A stretch of 60,178 nucleotides of DNA from Phocaeicola plebeius. Its GTDB lineage: Bacteria > Bacteroidota > Bacteroidia > Bacteroidales > Bacteroidaceae. How positions within the stretch are numbered: position 1 is the first letter of the stretch; every line of letters begins with the position of its first letter. The DNA is taken from contig JALEPZ010000096.1 of the NCBI GenBank assembly GCA_022767125.1, forward strand, positions 1-60,178. The letters run 5' to 3'. Of this stretch, positions 34,031 through 42,782 are shown in pieces. The translations under genes were made by a program, and so were the position numbers. The notes beneath the pieces are model-generated. The model was not told the DNA's origin. It did no database searches and saw only the letters and a list, made by a program, of their open reading frames with translations.

Positions 34031-35281
34031 ATGATGATTACTGACACATTAGAAGCCGTTCGCAACGCTTCGTACCAACTGGCACTGGTCGGCCCCGACA
34101 CCATCAACCAAGTGCTGGAAGCCGTGGCCGACGCCTTGCTGCAGCATACCGACGAACTCCTGGCCGCCAATGCCGAAGACCTGGCCCGGATGAATCCGGA
34201 CGACCCTAAATATGACCGGCTGAAACTGACGGCCGAACGTCTGCAAGGAATTGCTGACGACACCCGTCGGGTGGCCCAACTGCCCTCTCCCTTAGACATC
34301 GTGTTGGATGACCGCATCCTCCCCAACGGGCTTCACTTGCGGAAGGTCAGTGTTCCCTTCGGTGTCATCGGTGTCATCTACGAGGCTCGCCCCAATGTCA
34401 GCTTCGACGTGTTCTCCCTCTGCTTCAAGAGCGGCAGTGCCTGCGTTCTGAAGGGAGGCAGTGACGCGGACTGCTCGAACCGAGCCATCGTCGGACTAAT
34501 CCATGAGGTACTGGTCCGCTTCGGTATCGACCCCCACACTGTAGAACTGCTGCCAGCCTCGCGCGAAGCCACGACCGAACTGCTGGAAGCCGTGGGGTAT
34601 ATCGACATACTCATTCCCCGGGGCGGAAAACAGCTCATCCAGTATGTGCGCCAACATGCTGCCGTACCGGTCATCGAAACGGGAGCCGGCGTATGCCACA
34701 CCTACTTCGACGTGTCGGGCGACCTGCACAAGGGAACTGCCATTGTCTGCAATGCCAAGACCCGTCGGGTCAGTGTCTGCAACGCCCTCGACTGCTTGCT
34801 GGTCCACCGCTCCCGACTGGCCGACCTGCCTGCCCTGTGTGCGCCGCTACAGGACAGCCATGTCCGCATCTATGCCGATGAGGAAGCCCTCCGGTCACTG
34901 CAAGGCCACTACCCCGACCAGCTGCTGGAACCGGCCACCGATGAGAGTTTCGGTACGGAATTCCTGGATTACAAGATGGCTGTCCGCACCGTGGCCGATG
35001 TAGAGGCAGCAGCTGCCCATATCCGCGTCAACGGATCCAAACACAGCGAATGCATCGTAGCGGAAGACGCTACTACCGCCCATTACTTCAGCCGCGTGGT
35101 GGATGCGGCCTGCGTCTACACCAACGCTCCGACCTCGTTCACCGACGGGGCCCAGTTCGGACTGGGAGCCGAGATTGGCATCAGTACCCAGAAACTGCAT
35201 GCCCGCGGACCGATGGGGCTGCGCGAAATGACCACCTACAAATGGCTCATCGAAGGAAACGGCCAAGTCCGTCCCCGATGA
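34031..35281 (+). CDS. proA: Glutamate-5-semialdehyde dehydrogenase (gamma-glutamyl phosphate reductase)
   Basis: A 416-residue NADPH-dependent enzyme that reduces gamma-glutamyl phosphate in proline synthesis. The aldehyde-dehydrogenase fold shows [49 protein letters not shown] and [12 protein letters not shown]. The catalytic cysteine lies in [18 protein letters not shown]. The C-terminal [13 protein letters not shown] is diagnostic. proB is not in the window. argF' follows after 39 bp, joining proline and arginine synthesis. Confidence 0.96.
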   Translation: MMITDTLEAVRNASYQLALVGPDTINQVLEAVADALLQHTDELLAANAEDLARMNPDDPKYDRLKLTAERLQGIADDTRRVAQLPSPLDIVLDDRILPNGLHLRKVSVPFGVIGVIYEARPNVSFDVFSLCFKSGSACVLKGGSDADCSNRAIVGLIHEVLVRFGIDPHTVELLPASREATTELLEAVGYIDILIPRGGKQLIQYVRQHAAVPVIETGAGVCHTYFDVSGDLHKGTAIVCNAKTRRVSVCNALDCLLVHRSRLADLPALCAPLQDSHVRIYADEEALRSLQGHYPDQLLEPATDESFGTEFLDYKMAVRTVADVEAAAAHIRVNGSKHSECIVAEDATTAHYFSRVVDAACVYTNAPTSFTDGAQFGLGAEIGISTQKLHARGPMGLREMTTYKWLIEGNGQVRPR

Positions 35282-35320
35282 ATGTCCTGACATCTGAATC
35301 CACATATATATAAAATAGGT

Positions 35321-36283
35321 ATGAGAACTTACACCAACGTATTCGACCTGGGCGACCTGAAGGCCGCCTTGGCTGAAGCCTTCACGATCAAGAAAGACCG
35401 TTACCAGTATGAATCGCTGGGCAAGCACAAGACGTGCCTGCTGATTTTCTTCAACAACAGCCTGCGTACCCGCCTCAGCACCCAAAAGGCTGCCCGCAAC
35501 CTTGGCATGGATGTCATTGTTCTGGATGTCAACCAGGGAGCCTGGAAACTGGAAACCGAACGCGGCGTCGTCATGGACGGCGACAAGAGCGAACACCTGC
35601 TGGAAGCCATTCCTGTCATGGCCAGCTATTGCGACATCATCGGCGTGCGCTCCTTCGCCCGCTTTGAAAGCCGCGAAGACGATTATACCGAAAAGATCCT
35701 GAACCAATTCATCCGTTACTCCGGCAAACCGGTCTTCTCGATGGAAGCCGCTACCGGCCATCCCCTGCAGGCCTTTGCCGACCTCATCACCATCGAGGAA
35801 TACAAACGGACGGAACGCCCGAAAGTCGTTCTGACTTGGGCTCCCCATCCCCGTGCACTGCCCCAGGCGGTTCCTAACTCGTTTGCAGACTTCATGAACG
35901 AGGCCGATGTGGACTTCGTCATCACCCATCCCGAAGGCTACGAACTCGACCCGAAGTTCGTACGGGGAGCCCGCGTGGAGTACGACCAACGGAAAGCCTT
36001 CGAAGGAGCCGAGTTCATCTATGCCAAGAACTGGGCCTGCCCCGGCGTGACCCGTCCGGAAGACTACGGCAAGGTACTCAGCAAGGATATGAGCTGGACC
36101 GTCGACACCGAACACATGAGCTGGACCAACAATGCCTTTTTCATGCACTGCCTGCCCGTACGCCGCAACATGATTGTTTCTGACGATGTCATCGAAGCTC
36201 CCACTTCGCTGGTCATCCCCGAAGCCGCCAACCGGGAAATCTCGGCGACCGTGGTACTGAAACGCATACTGGAAGGACTATAA
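35321..36283 (+). CDS. argF': N-succinylornithine carbamoyltransferase
   Basis: A 320-residue transcarbamylase of the arginine pathway. Bacteroides use N-succinylated ornithine instead of free ornithine. The carbamoyl-phosphate motif FFNNSLRTRLSTQKAA is an STRTR variant typical of this branch, and MHCLPVRRNM carries the catalytic cysteine. Residue 90, which in the known enzymes sets acetyl (Glu) against succinyl (Pro in B. fragilis) preference, is Ser here (GDKSEHLLEA). Ser was reported to support the succinyl substrate when engineered, so the call stands. A terminator follows at 36308-36358. Confidence 0.92.
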   Translation: MRTYTNVFDLGDLKAALAEAFTIKKDRYQYESLGKHKTCLLIFFNNSLRTRLSTQKAARNLGMDVIVLDVNQGAWKLETERGVVMDGDKSEHLLEAIPVMASYCDIIGVRSFARFESREDDYTEKILNQFIRYSGKPVFSMEAATGHPLQAFADLITIEEYKRTERPKVVLTWAPHPRALPQAVPNSFADFMNEADVDFVITHPEGYELDPKFVRGARVEYDQRKAFEGAEFIYAKNWACPGVTRPEDYGKVLSKDMSWTVDTEHMSWTNNAFFMHCLPVRRNMIVSDDVIEAPTSLVIPEAANREISATVVLKRILEGL

Positions 36284-36307
36284 TGTCCGGCTCCCGTCCG
36301 TCAACCA

Positions 36308-36358
36308 ATGCAGATTACTGGAAAATGACAGCACTTTTCCAAATAATCTGCATTTTTT
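36308..36358 (+). terminator. Terminator of proA-argF'
   Basis: ATGCAGATTA and TAATCTGCAT form the outer stem, with inner GGAAAA/TTTTCC pairing. Six T residues follow. A strong intrinsic terminator. Confidence 0.8.
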
Positions 36359-36390
36359 GGGGCTCATATGAAATATAATTTGTACCTTTG
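36356..36390 (+). promoter_or_regulatory. Promoter of the uxuA-uxuB unit
   Basis: TACCTTTG at 36383-36390 is a consensus -7 box about 90 bp before uxuA. TTTG at 36356-36359 is 23 bp upstream, a little long. It overlaps the T tract of the argF' terminator. Confidence 0.6.
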
Positions 36391-36408
36391 ACACGATTGG
36401 GCAAACGC

Positions 36409-36422
36409 TGTGTGCGTACACA
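36409..36422. promoter_or_regulatory. Near-perfect 14-bp palindrome, candidate operator of uxuA
   Basis: TGTGTGCGTACACA is symmetric except for one G-T position. It lies roughly 12-25 bp after the predicted transcription start. This is a typical repressor position and size for a LacI or GntR family regulator of uronate use. The regulator is not encoded here. Confidence 0.5.
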
Positions 36423-36480
36423 ATTTTTCTGATTACTACCGACCAATTACTAACATATCAAATAAATAGGAGAAAACAAT

Positions 36481-37554
36481 ATGGAAATGACACTCAGATG
36501 GTACGGCTCTCAGTTCGATACCGTCAAACTGGAACAAATCCGCCAGATTCCCGGCGTTAAGGGAGTCATCACTACGCTCTATGACACGATGCCCGGCGAA
36601 GTATGGAGCCGCGAACGCATCCGTGCCATGAAAGACGAAGTCGAAGCCGCCGGACTGCGCGTTGCCGGCATTGAAAGCGTGAACGTTCACGATGCCATCA
36701 AAATCGGTACGCCCGACCGCGACCAATATATCGACAACTACATTGAAACCTTGGAAAATCTGGGCAAGGAAGACATCCACATGGTCTGCTACAACTTCAT
36801 GCCGGTATTCGACTGGACCCGCACCGAACTGGCCCGCAAACGTCCAGACGGCTCTACCGTACTGGCCTACACGCAGGAAGCCGTCGATGCCCTTGACCCT
36901 GAAAAGATGTTCGCCTCCATCCAGGGCGACATGAATGGCACCATCATGCCGGGCTGGGAACCTGAACGCATGGAACGGGTGAAGGAACTGTTTGCCATGT
37001 ACAAGGATGTAGACGACGAGAAGCTGTTCGAGAACCTGAAGTATTTCCTCGAACGCATCATGCCCGTCTGCGACCAATACGATATCAATATGGCCATCCA
37101 TCCGGACGACCCGGCCTGGCCCGTCTTCGGCCTGCCGCGTATCATCATCAACCAGGAGAACATCCAGCGCATGATGAAGATGGTGGACAATCCGCACAAC
37201 GGGGTTACGTTCTGCTCGGGCTCTTACGGAACGAACCTGAAGAACGATCTGCCCGCCATGATCCGCTCGCTGAAAGGACGCATCCACTTTGCTCATGTCC
37301 GCAACCTGAAATTCCACAGCCAACAGAACTTCGAGGAAGCAGCCCACCTGTCTTCCGACGGCTCGTTCGACATGTACGAAATCGTCAAGGCCCTCTATGA
37401 AATCGGCTTCAACGGCCCCATCCGTCCCGACCACGGACGCATGATCTGGGGAGAAGTGGCCATGCCGGGCTACGGACTCTACGACCGGGCGTTGGGAGCC
37501 ACCTATATCAATGGTCTGTGGGAAGCCATTGACAAGAACGCTACACGCAACTGA
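36481..37554 (+). CDS. uxuA: Mannonate dehydratase
   Basis: A 357-residue TIM-barrel enzyme that dehydrates D-mannonate to 2-keto-3-deoxygluconate in glucuronate breakdown. Marks are MTLRWYGSQFDTVKLEQIRQ at the start, HMVCYNFMPVFDWTRT, MAIHPDDPAWPVFGLPRI and the metal-site segment VTFCSGSYG. IRPDHGRMIWGE carries the C-terminal metal ligands. It is shorter than the E. coli enzyme but normal for the UxuA family. uxuB follows 19 bp later. Confidence 0.97.
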   Translation: MEMTLRWYGSQFDTVKLEQIRQIPGVKGVITTLYDTMPGEVWSRERIRAMKDEVEAAGLRVAGIESVNVHDAIKIGTPDRDQYIDNYIETLENLGKEDIHMVCYNFMPVFDWTRTELARKRPDGSTVLAYTQEAVDALDPEKMFASIQGDMNGTIMPGWEPERMERVKELFAMYKDVDDEKLFENLKYFLERIMPVCDQYDINMAIHPDDPAWPVFGLPRIIINQENIQRMMKMVDNPHNGVTFCSGSYGTNLKNDLPAMIRSLKGRIHFAHVRNLKFHSQQNFEEAAHLSSDGSFDMYEIVKALYEIGFNGPIRPDHGRMIWGEVAMPGYGLYDRALGATYINGLWEAIDKNATRN

Positions 37555-37573
37555 TGCAGGAAAGGAGAACATC

Positions 37574-39193
37574 ATGAAACTGAACAACCAAAGCATTCGC
37601 GAAGAGGCCGCTGCCTGGAAAGCTGCCGGCTATGACCTTCCTGCCTTCTGCCGGAAAACCGTGACCGAATATACTCACGACCATCCGTGCTGGATTCATT
37701 TCGGTGCCGGCAACATCTTCCGGGCCTTCCATGCCAACATCGCCCAGCGGATGCTGAACGCGGGCGATATGGACAACGGCATCATCGTGGCCGAAGGATT
37801 CGACTATGAAATCGTGGAAAAGGTGAACCGCCCTTGCGACGACCTGACCATTCTGGCCACCCTGAAGGTGAACGGCACCGTGGAGAAAACCATCGTGGGA
37901 AGTGTCGTGGAGTCCTGCATCCTTGATTCGGACAACAACGCCGAGTTCGGCCGTCTGAAAGATATCTTCACCAAGGATTCCTTGCAGATGGCTACCTTTA
38001 CCATCACCGAGAAAGGGTATTGCCTGACCAACCCGCAAGGGGAAATCCTGCCATGGGTAGCACCCGACCTGGCCTCCGGCCCCGAAAAGCCCGGCAGCTA
38101 TATCGGAAAAGTGACCGCACTGCTCTATGCCCGCTACCAGTCCGGACAATGCCCCATTGCCATGGTGAGCACCGACAACTGCTCGCACAACGGAGAGAAA
38201 CTGTACAATGCCATCCTGACGTACGCCAAGGCCTGGACTGCCAACGGCACTGCCGAACCGGGCTTTCTCGACTACATCAACAATCCGGCCAAAGTCAGTT
38301 TCCCCTGGTCGATGATTGACAAGATCACACCCCGTCCGGACGGCTCCGTGCTGAAGATGCTGAAAGCCGACGGAGTAGAAAGCCTCGACCCTATCGTCAC
38401 CGGCAAGCATACCTACGTAGCTCCCTTCGTCAACGCTGAGGAATGCGAATACCTGGTCATTGAAGACCTGTTTCCTAACGGACGGCCCGCATTGGAAAAA
38501 GCCGGTGTCATGTTCACCGACCGCGAAACCGTCAACAAAGTGGAACGCATGAAGGTCTGCACCTGCCTCAACCCGCTGCATACGGCTCTGGCTGTCTTCG
38601 GCTGTGTACTGGGGTACCAGCTGATTGCCGATGAAATGAAGGATCCGGCCCTGGTGAAGCTGGTGGAAATCATCGGTTACCAGGAAGGTCTGCCCGTGGT
38701 AGTCAATCCGGGCATCCTCGACCCGAAGGAATTCATCGATACCGTCCTGCAAGTCCGGGTTCCCAACCCCTTCATGCCCGACACGCCGCAACGCATCGCT
38801 ACCGACACGTCACAGAAGCTGGCCATCCGCTTCGGCGAAACCATCAAGGCCTATCAGGCTTCGTCCACACTCGATGTGGCCTCGTTGCGCCGCATCCCGC
38901 TGGTCTTTGCCGGATGGCTGCGTTACCTCATGGCCATTGATGACAACGGAGAACCGTTCACCCTCAGTCCCGACCCACTGCTCGACAGTGTATGTCCCTA
39001 TGTGAAGGACTTCCGTCTGGGCGAACCGGCAGCGGTGGAAACAGCTCTGGAACCTATCCTGCGCAATGCCAAGATCTTTGGAGTAGACCTGTACGAAGCG
39101 GGTCTGGCAGACCTCGTCAACCAATACTTCCGTGAAATGATTGCCGGCAAAGGAGCTGTCCGCGCCACCCTGGAAAGAGCTGTCCAGGCATAA
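37574..39193 (+). CDS. uxuB: D-mannonate oxidoreductase (fructuronate reductase)
   Basis: A 539-residue NAD-dependent polyol dehydrogenase that interconverts D-fructuronate and D-mannonate, the step before UxuA. It has a Rossmann domain with WIHFGAGNIFRAFHANIAQ, then VSTDNCSHNGEKL, and the long-chain mannitol dehydrogenase C-terminal domain (CTCLNPLHTALAVFGCVLGY). I start at the ATG at 37574 just after AGGAGAAC; the longer frame overlaps uxuA. The uxuA-uxuB unit ends at the terminator 39210-39249. uxaC is not in the window. Confidence 0.94.
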   Translation: MKLNNQSIREEAAAWKAAGYDLPAFCRKTVTEYTHDHPCWIHFGAGNIFRAFHANIAQRMLNAGDMDNGIIVAEGFDYEIVEKVNRPCDDLTILATLKVNGTVEKTIVGSVVESCILDSDNNAEFGRLKDIFTKDSLQMATFTITEKGYCLTNPQGEILPWVAPDLASGPEKPGSYIGKVTALLYARYQSGQCPIAMVSTDNCSHNGEKLYNAILTYAKAWTANGTAEPGFLDYINNPAKVSFPWSMIDKITPRPDGSVLKMLKADGVESLDPIVTGKHTYVAPFVNAEECEYLVIEDLFPNGRPALEKAGVMFTDRETVNKVERMKVCTCLNPLHTALAVFGCVLGYQLIADEMKDPALVKLVEIIGYQEGLPVVVNPGILDPKEFIDTVLQVRVPNPFMPDTPQRIATDTSQKLAIRFGETIKAYQASSTLDVASLRRIPLVFAGWLRYLMAIDDNGEPFTLSPDPLLDSVCPYVKDFRLGEPAAVETALEPILRNAKIFGVDLYEAGLADLVNQYFREMIAGKGAVRATLERAVQA

Positions 39194-39209
39194 GCCGGAT
39201 TCGTAACCA

Positions 39210-39249
39210 TGAGGGTGTGTAAAAAATTTGACACACCCTCATTTTTTTT
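39210..39249 (+). terminator. Strong terminator of uxuA-uxuB
   Basis: TGAGGGTGTGT (39210-39220) and ACACACCCTCA (39231-39241) form a perfect 11-bp stem, followed by eight T residues. Confidence 0.9.
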
Positions 39250-39321
39250 ATTTCTATATCCCTATTCGGTCGATTATTTCAAAATAAATGGTGAAGTTAG
39301 TCGTACTTTGAAAAAAATGCC

Positions 39322-39329
39322 TATCTTTG
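39322..39329 (+). promoter_or_regulatory. -7 box of the GH109 gene
   Basis: TATCTTTG, 29 bp before the ATG at 39359. The gene thus has its own promoter after the uxuB terminator. Confidence 0.55.
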
Positions 39330-39358
39330 TCCCACTAACCATTAAAACCATTACTAAC

Positions 39359-40939
39359 ATGAAGAAAACCTTAAATTGGATGTTAGGGATCTGTGCGGGT
39401 GCTTTGCTCGCCTTGACTCCCATGACAAGTAGTGCTCAGTCATTGTCTCCGTCTACCAAATGGCATTGGGACAAAGGAACCATCGTTGTTGAATCTCCCG
39501 AACGTCCCGCCGGACAAGAAACGGCCATCGGACTGACCGTTCCCAAAATGGAAGTAGTACGCGTCGGCTTTGTCGGCTTGGGTATGCGCGGTCCAGGTGC
39601 CGTAGAACGTTTTACCCACATTCCAGGTACACACATCGTAGCCCTCTGCGACTATGAACAGGAACGTGCCGAAAGATGCCAGAAATACTTGCGGAATGCC
39701 AGCCTGCCGCCTGCCGCCATCTACTCGGGCGAAGAGGGTTACAAGGCCCTTTGCGAACGCGAAGATATCGACCTGGTCTACGTAGCTACCGACTGGGACC
39801 ACCATTTCCCCGTGGCCAAATATGCCTTGGAACAGGGCAAGAATGTAGCTATCGAAGTGCCGTCGGCCATGAACCTGGAACAGTGCTGGGAGCTGATCAA
39901 CCTGTCGGAAACCACCCGCAAGCACTGTATGATTCTGGAGAACTGCTGCTACGACTGGTTTGAAATGAACACCTTGAACATGGCCCAGCAGGGTGTGTTC
40001 GGCGAAGTGCTCCGCGCACAGGGTGCCTATATCCACAACCTGGACGACTTCTGGAACTACTACTGGAAGAACGGCAAGGAAGACAAACTGGGATGGCGTA
40101 TGCGCTATAACATGGAAAACCGTGGTGACGTCTATGCCACTCATGGCCTCGGTCCTGTTGCACAGGCACTCGACATTCACCGCGGTGATCGTATGACTAC
40201 GTTGGTAGCTATGGACACAAAGGCCGTACATGGCCCGGAATTCGTGGAAAAGGCAACCGGACAGAAGTGCGACAACTTCCGCAACGGTGACCATACCACC
40301 ACACTGATCCGCACAGCCAACGGCAAGGTAATTGAAATCCAGCACAACGTGATGAACCCGCAGCCGTACAATCGTCTGTACCAGCTGACCGGTACGAAAG
40401 GTTTTGCCAACAAATATCCTATTGAGGGCTATGCCATCGATTCTAAGCAGATGGCCGCATCGGGCGTTCAGCCGAAAGTAGACAACCTGAGTACTCACTC
40501 GTTCCTGCCGAAGGAAGAAATGGACAAGCTGGTTGAAAAGTTCCAGCACCCCATCCTGAAGAAGTATGGCGAAATAGCCAAGGAAGTAGGTGGTCATGGC
40601 GGTATGGACTTCATTATGGACAGCCGTATGATTTACTGCTTACAGAACGGCCTTCCCCTCGACATGGACGTATATGATATGGCAGAATGGTGCTGTCTGG
40701 CCGAACTGGGTACACTCTCGATGGACAACGGCTGCGCTGCCGTTTCATTCCCCGACTTTACCCGTGGCCACTGGAACGAGGTGAAAGGTTTCAAGCATGC
40801 TTTTGCCAGTGCCGAAGACGAAGCTGCTGCAGAAGCTGCTGCCAAGGCTGCCACTGCCAAGCTGAAGGAACAGGGTGCCAAGGAATGGGAAAAGATTGCC
40901 AAGAAAGAGGCTAAGGCTGCCAAGAAAGCCAAGAAATAA
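39359..40939 (+). CDS. Exported GH109-type (Gfo/Idh/MocA) glycosidase, probably alpha-N-acetylgalactosaminidase
   Basis: A 526-residue protein with a signal peptide (LGICAGALLALTPMTSSAQ). The NAD-binding fold is VRVGFVGLGMRGPGAVERF, and the sequence closely follows GH109 enzymes, which use NAD to cleave alpha-GalNAc by oxidation and elimination. The presumed catalytic pair is in GDVYATHGLGP (Tyr259, His262). Other marks are IEVPSAMNLEQCWELIN, LENCCYDWFEMNTLNMAQQG, and MDFIMDSRMIYCLQNGLPLD. After the usual end (GFKHAFASAED) comes an unusual Ala/Lys/Glu-rich tail of about 40 residues. The substrate is inferred; mucin or blood-group A glycans are typical. Confidence 0.87.
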   Translation: MKKTLNWMLGICAGALLALTPMTSSAQSLSPSTKWHWDKGTIVVESPERPAGQETAIGLTVPKMEVVRVGFVGLGMRGPGAVERFTHIPGTHIVALCDYEQERAERCQKYLRNASLPPAAIYSGEEGYKALCEREDIDLVYVATDWDHHFPVAKYALEQGKNVAIEVPSAMNLEQCWELINLSETTRKHCMILENCCYDWFEMNTLNMAQQGVFGEVLRAQGAYIHNLDDFWNYYWKNGKEDKLGWRMRYNMENRGDVYATHGLGPVAQALDIHRGDRMTTLVAMDTKAVHGPEFVEKATGQKCDNFRNGDHTTTLIRTANGKVIEIQHNVMNPQPYNRLYQLTGTKGFANKYPIEGYAIDSKQMAASGVQPKVDNLSTHSFLPKEEMDKLVEKFQHPILKKYGEIAKEVGGHGGMDFIMDSRMIYCLQNGLPLDMDVYDMAEWCCLAELGTLSMDNGCAAVSFPDFTRGHWNEVKGFKHAFASAEDEAAAEAAAKAATAKLKEQGAKEWEKIAKKEAKAAKKAKK

Positions 40940-40981
40940 AAGGAACTAAATGGTTCATTCTGTTAACGAAGAATGACAAAG

Positions 40982-41035
40982 AAAAAGAAGAAAGGCAAGG
41001 CTATCTGAAAACGATGCCTTGCCTTTCTTCTTTTT
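40982..41035. terminator. Bidirectional terminator between the GH109 gene and cysS
   Basis: Perfect 20-bp stem (40982-41001 with 41016-41035) around a 14-nt loop, A-rich on the left and T-rich on the right. It can terminate both convergent genes. It is the strongest hairpin in the window. Confidence 0.92.
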
Positions 41036-41060
41036 GGGTTATTCTCAGAGGAGGCCGACG

Positions 41061-42539
41061 TTATTTGTTCAACCGCCAAGTAAATCCGTCCTTCGTATCT
41101 TTCACTTCGAAACCCAGTGCTGCCAGGTTGTCGCGAATCAGGTCGCTGGTGGCCCAGTCCTTGTTAGCCTTGGCCTTGCTCCGCTGCTCCAGCAGCATGT
41201 CTACCACCTTGCCGAAGGCTTCCTCGCGGGCTGCATTGTTTTCGGCTTCTGCCTTCAATCCCAAGAGGTCGACAACAAAGGTATGGAAGAGGTTCTTCAA
41301 GTCTTCCAGGTCCTCGGCACTGATGGTAGCCTTTTTGTCGAGCACCGTATTGATCATGCGCGTACCATCGAACAGGTGGGAGATGACAATCGGGGTATTC
41401 AGGTCGTCGTTCATGGCCTCATAGCACTTCTCACGCAATCCCTTCGGGTCGATGCCAGTGGTGGCTTTGGCCGGTGTAATCCGTTCGAGGTTCTTCAAGC
41501 CTTCCATCAGGCGTTCCAGCCCCTTCTCGGCTGCCTGCAAGGCTTCGTTGCTGAAGTCCACAGTGCTGCGGTAGTGTGCCTGCAGGATAAAGAAGCGGAT
41601 GGTCATCGGCGTGTAAGCCTGGCTCAGCAACGGGTTAGAGCCCTGGAAAAATTCGTCAAGGGTGATGAAGTTCCCCAACGACTTGCCCATCTTCTGTCCG
41701 TTGATGGTAATCATGTTGTTGTGCATCCAGTAGCGGACAATGTCATGGCCCATCGCAGCCACCGCCTGTGCAATTTCACATTCATGGTGCGGGAAAATCA
41801 AGTCCATTCCTCCTCCATGGATGTCGAAGGTCTCTCCAAGATACTTCCGTCCCATGGCGGTACATTCGCAATGCCACCCCGGAAAACCGTTGCTCCACGG
41901 CGACGGCCAGCGCATGATATGTTCCGGCTGGGCGCATTTCCACAAGGCAAAGTCGGCAGGGTTATGCTTTTCCTCCTGTCCGTCCAGTTCTCGGGTCGTG
42001 TTCAGTACATCGTCCAGATTACGTCCTGACAGCTTTCCGTAGCGGTATTTCCGGTTGTACTTGGCCACATCGAAGTAGACCGAGCCCTGGCTCTCGTAGG
42101 CAAAACCGTTGTCCAGAATTTCCTTTACCAGCTGAATCTGTTCGATAATATGGCCCGAAGCATGCGGCTCGATGCTGGGCGGCAGTACGTTCAAGGCCTC
42201 CATCGCCTTGTGGTAACGCAAGGTATAGTACTGCACCACCTCCATCGGCTCCAGCTGTTCCAGCCGTGCCTTCTTGGCAATCTTGTCTTCCCCGTCGTCG
42301 GCATCGTGTTCCAGATGGCCCACGTCCGTAATGTTCCGTACATAACGTACCTTGTAGCCAATATGGCTCAGATAACGGAAAAGAATATCAAACGTAATGG
42401 CAGGACGGGCGTGTCCCAGGTGGGCGTCACCATAGACGGTGGGGCCACAGACATACATGCCCACATGAGGAGCATGTAGCGGAACGAACAGTTCCTTCGT
42501 GCGGGACAATGTATTGTAGATAAACAATTTATTTTCCAT
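41061..42539 (-). CDS. cysS: Cysteinyl-tRNA synthetase
   Basis: A 492-residue class I aminoacyl-tRNA synthetase. [19 protein letters not shown] combines the zinc cysteine with the HIGH-type motif (HLGH). [20 protein letters not shown] contains further zinc ligands, and [12 protein letters not shown] the metal-binding histidines. The KMSKS loop reads [10 protein letters not shown] start at the ATG at 42539 ([11 protein letters not shown]); the longer frame lacks homology-like sequence. A -7 box (TACTTTTG) lies at 42566-42573. Confidence 0.97.
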   Translation of the reverse strand: MENKLFIYNTLSRTKELFVPLHAPHVGMYVCGPTVYGDAHLGHARPAITFDILFRYLSHIGYKVRYVRNITDVGHLEHDADDGEDKIAKKARLEQLEPMEVVQYYTLRYHKAMEALNVLPPSIEPHASGHIIEQIQLVKEILDNGFAYESQGSVYFDVAKYNRKYRYGKLSGRNLDDVLNTTRELDGQEEKHNPADFALWKCAQPEHIMRWPSPWSNGFPGWHCECTAMGRKYLGETFDIHGGGMDLIFPHHECEIAQAVAAMGHDIVRYWMHNNMITINGQKMGKSLGNFITLDEFFQGSNPLLSQAYTPMTIRFFILQAHYRSTVDFSNEALQAAEKGLERLMEGLKNLERITPAKATTGIDPKGLREKCYEAMNDDLNTPIVISHLFDGTRMINTVLDKKATISAEDLEDLKNLFHTFVVDLLGLKAEAENNAAREEAFGKVVDMLLEQRSKAKANKDWATSDLIRDNLAALGFEVKDTKDGFTWRLNK

Positions 42540-42565
42540 AACTCGTCTTTTTTTGGTTATGAGGG

Positions 42566-42573
42566 CAAAAGTA
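42566..42573 (-). promoter_or_regulatory. -7 box of cysS
   Basis: TACTTTTG on the minus strand, 26 bp before the cysS ATG. No clear -33 match. Confidence 0.5.
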
Positions 42574-42699
42574 GACAAAAAAGAGAGAACATAAAAACGA
42601 TTTGCCATTTTTTATCAGAAATCCGCTACGCGGACCCGCTGGCTGAAGACATTCCTACCAGCCCTTCTCTACCCAGCAACAACTTTCTTTCCGCTTCAG

Positions 42700-42731
42700 G
42701 TTGGCGGTTGCGGATAAAATGCCTAATTTTG
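42700..42731 (+). promoter_or_regulatory. Promoter of the LytTR gene
   Basis: GTTG (42700-42703), 20 bp, TAATTTTG (42724-42731): three of four bases match at -33 and the -7 box is exact. It ends 51 bp before the ATG at 42783. Confidence 0.6.
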
Positions 42732-42782
42732 TACTTTTCAACCTTCGGGAATCTCCCAAAACGGAACAAATGATGTTGAGCT

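Noticed and set aside
33982-36283. Intact proline operon with proB
   Set aside because: proA is followed by argF' only; no glutamate 5-kinase motif is found on either strand nearby.
36481-40939. Polysaccharide utilisation locus around uxuAB and the GH109 gene
   Set aside because: No SusC/SusD pair, no hybrid two-component regulator and no further carbohydrate-active enzyme next to them; the GH109 gene also has its own promoter.
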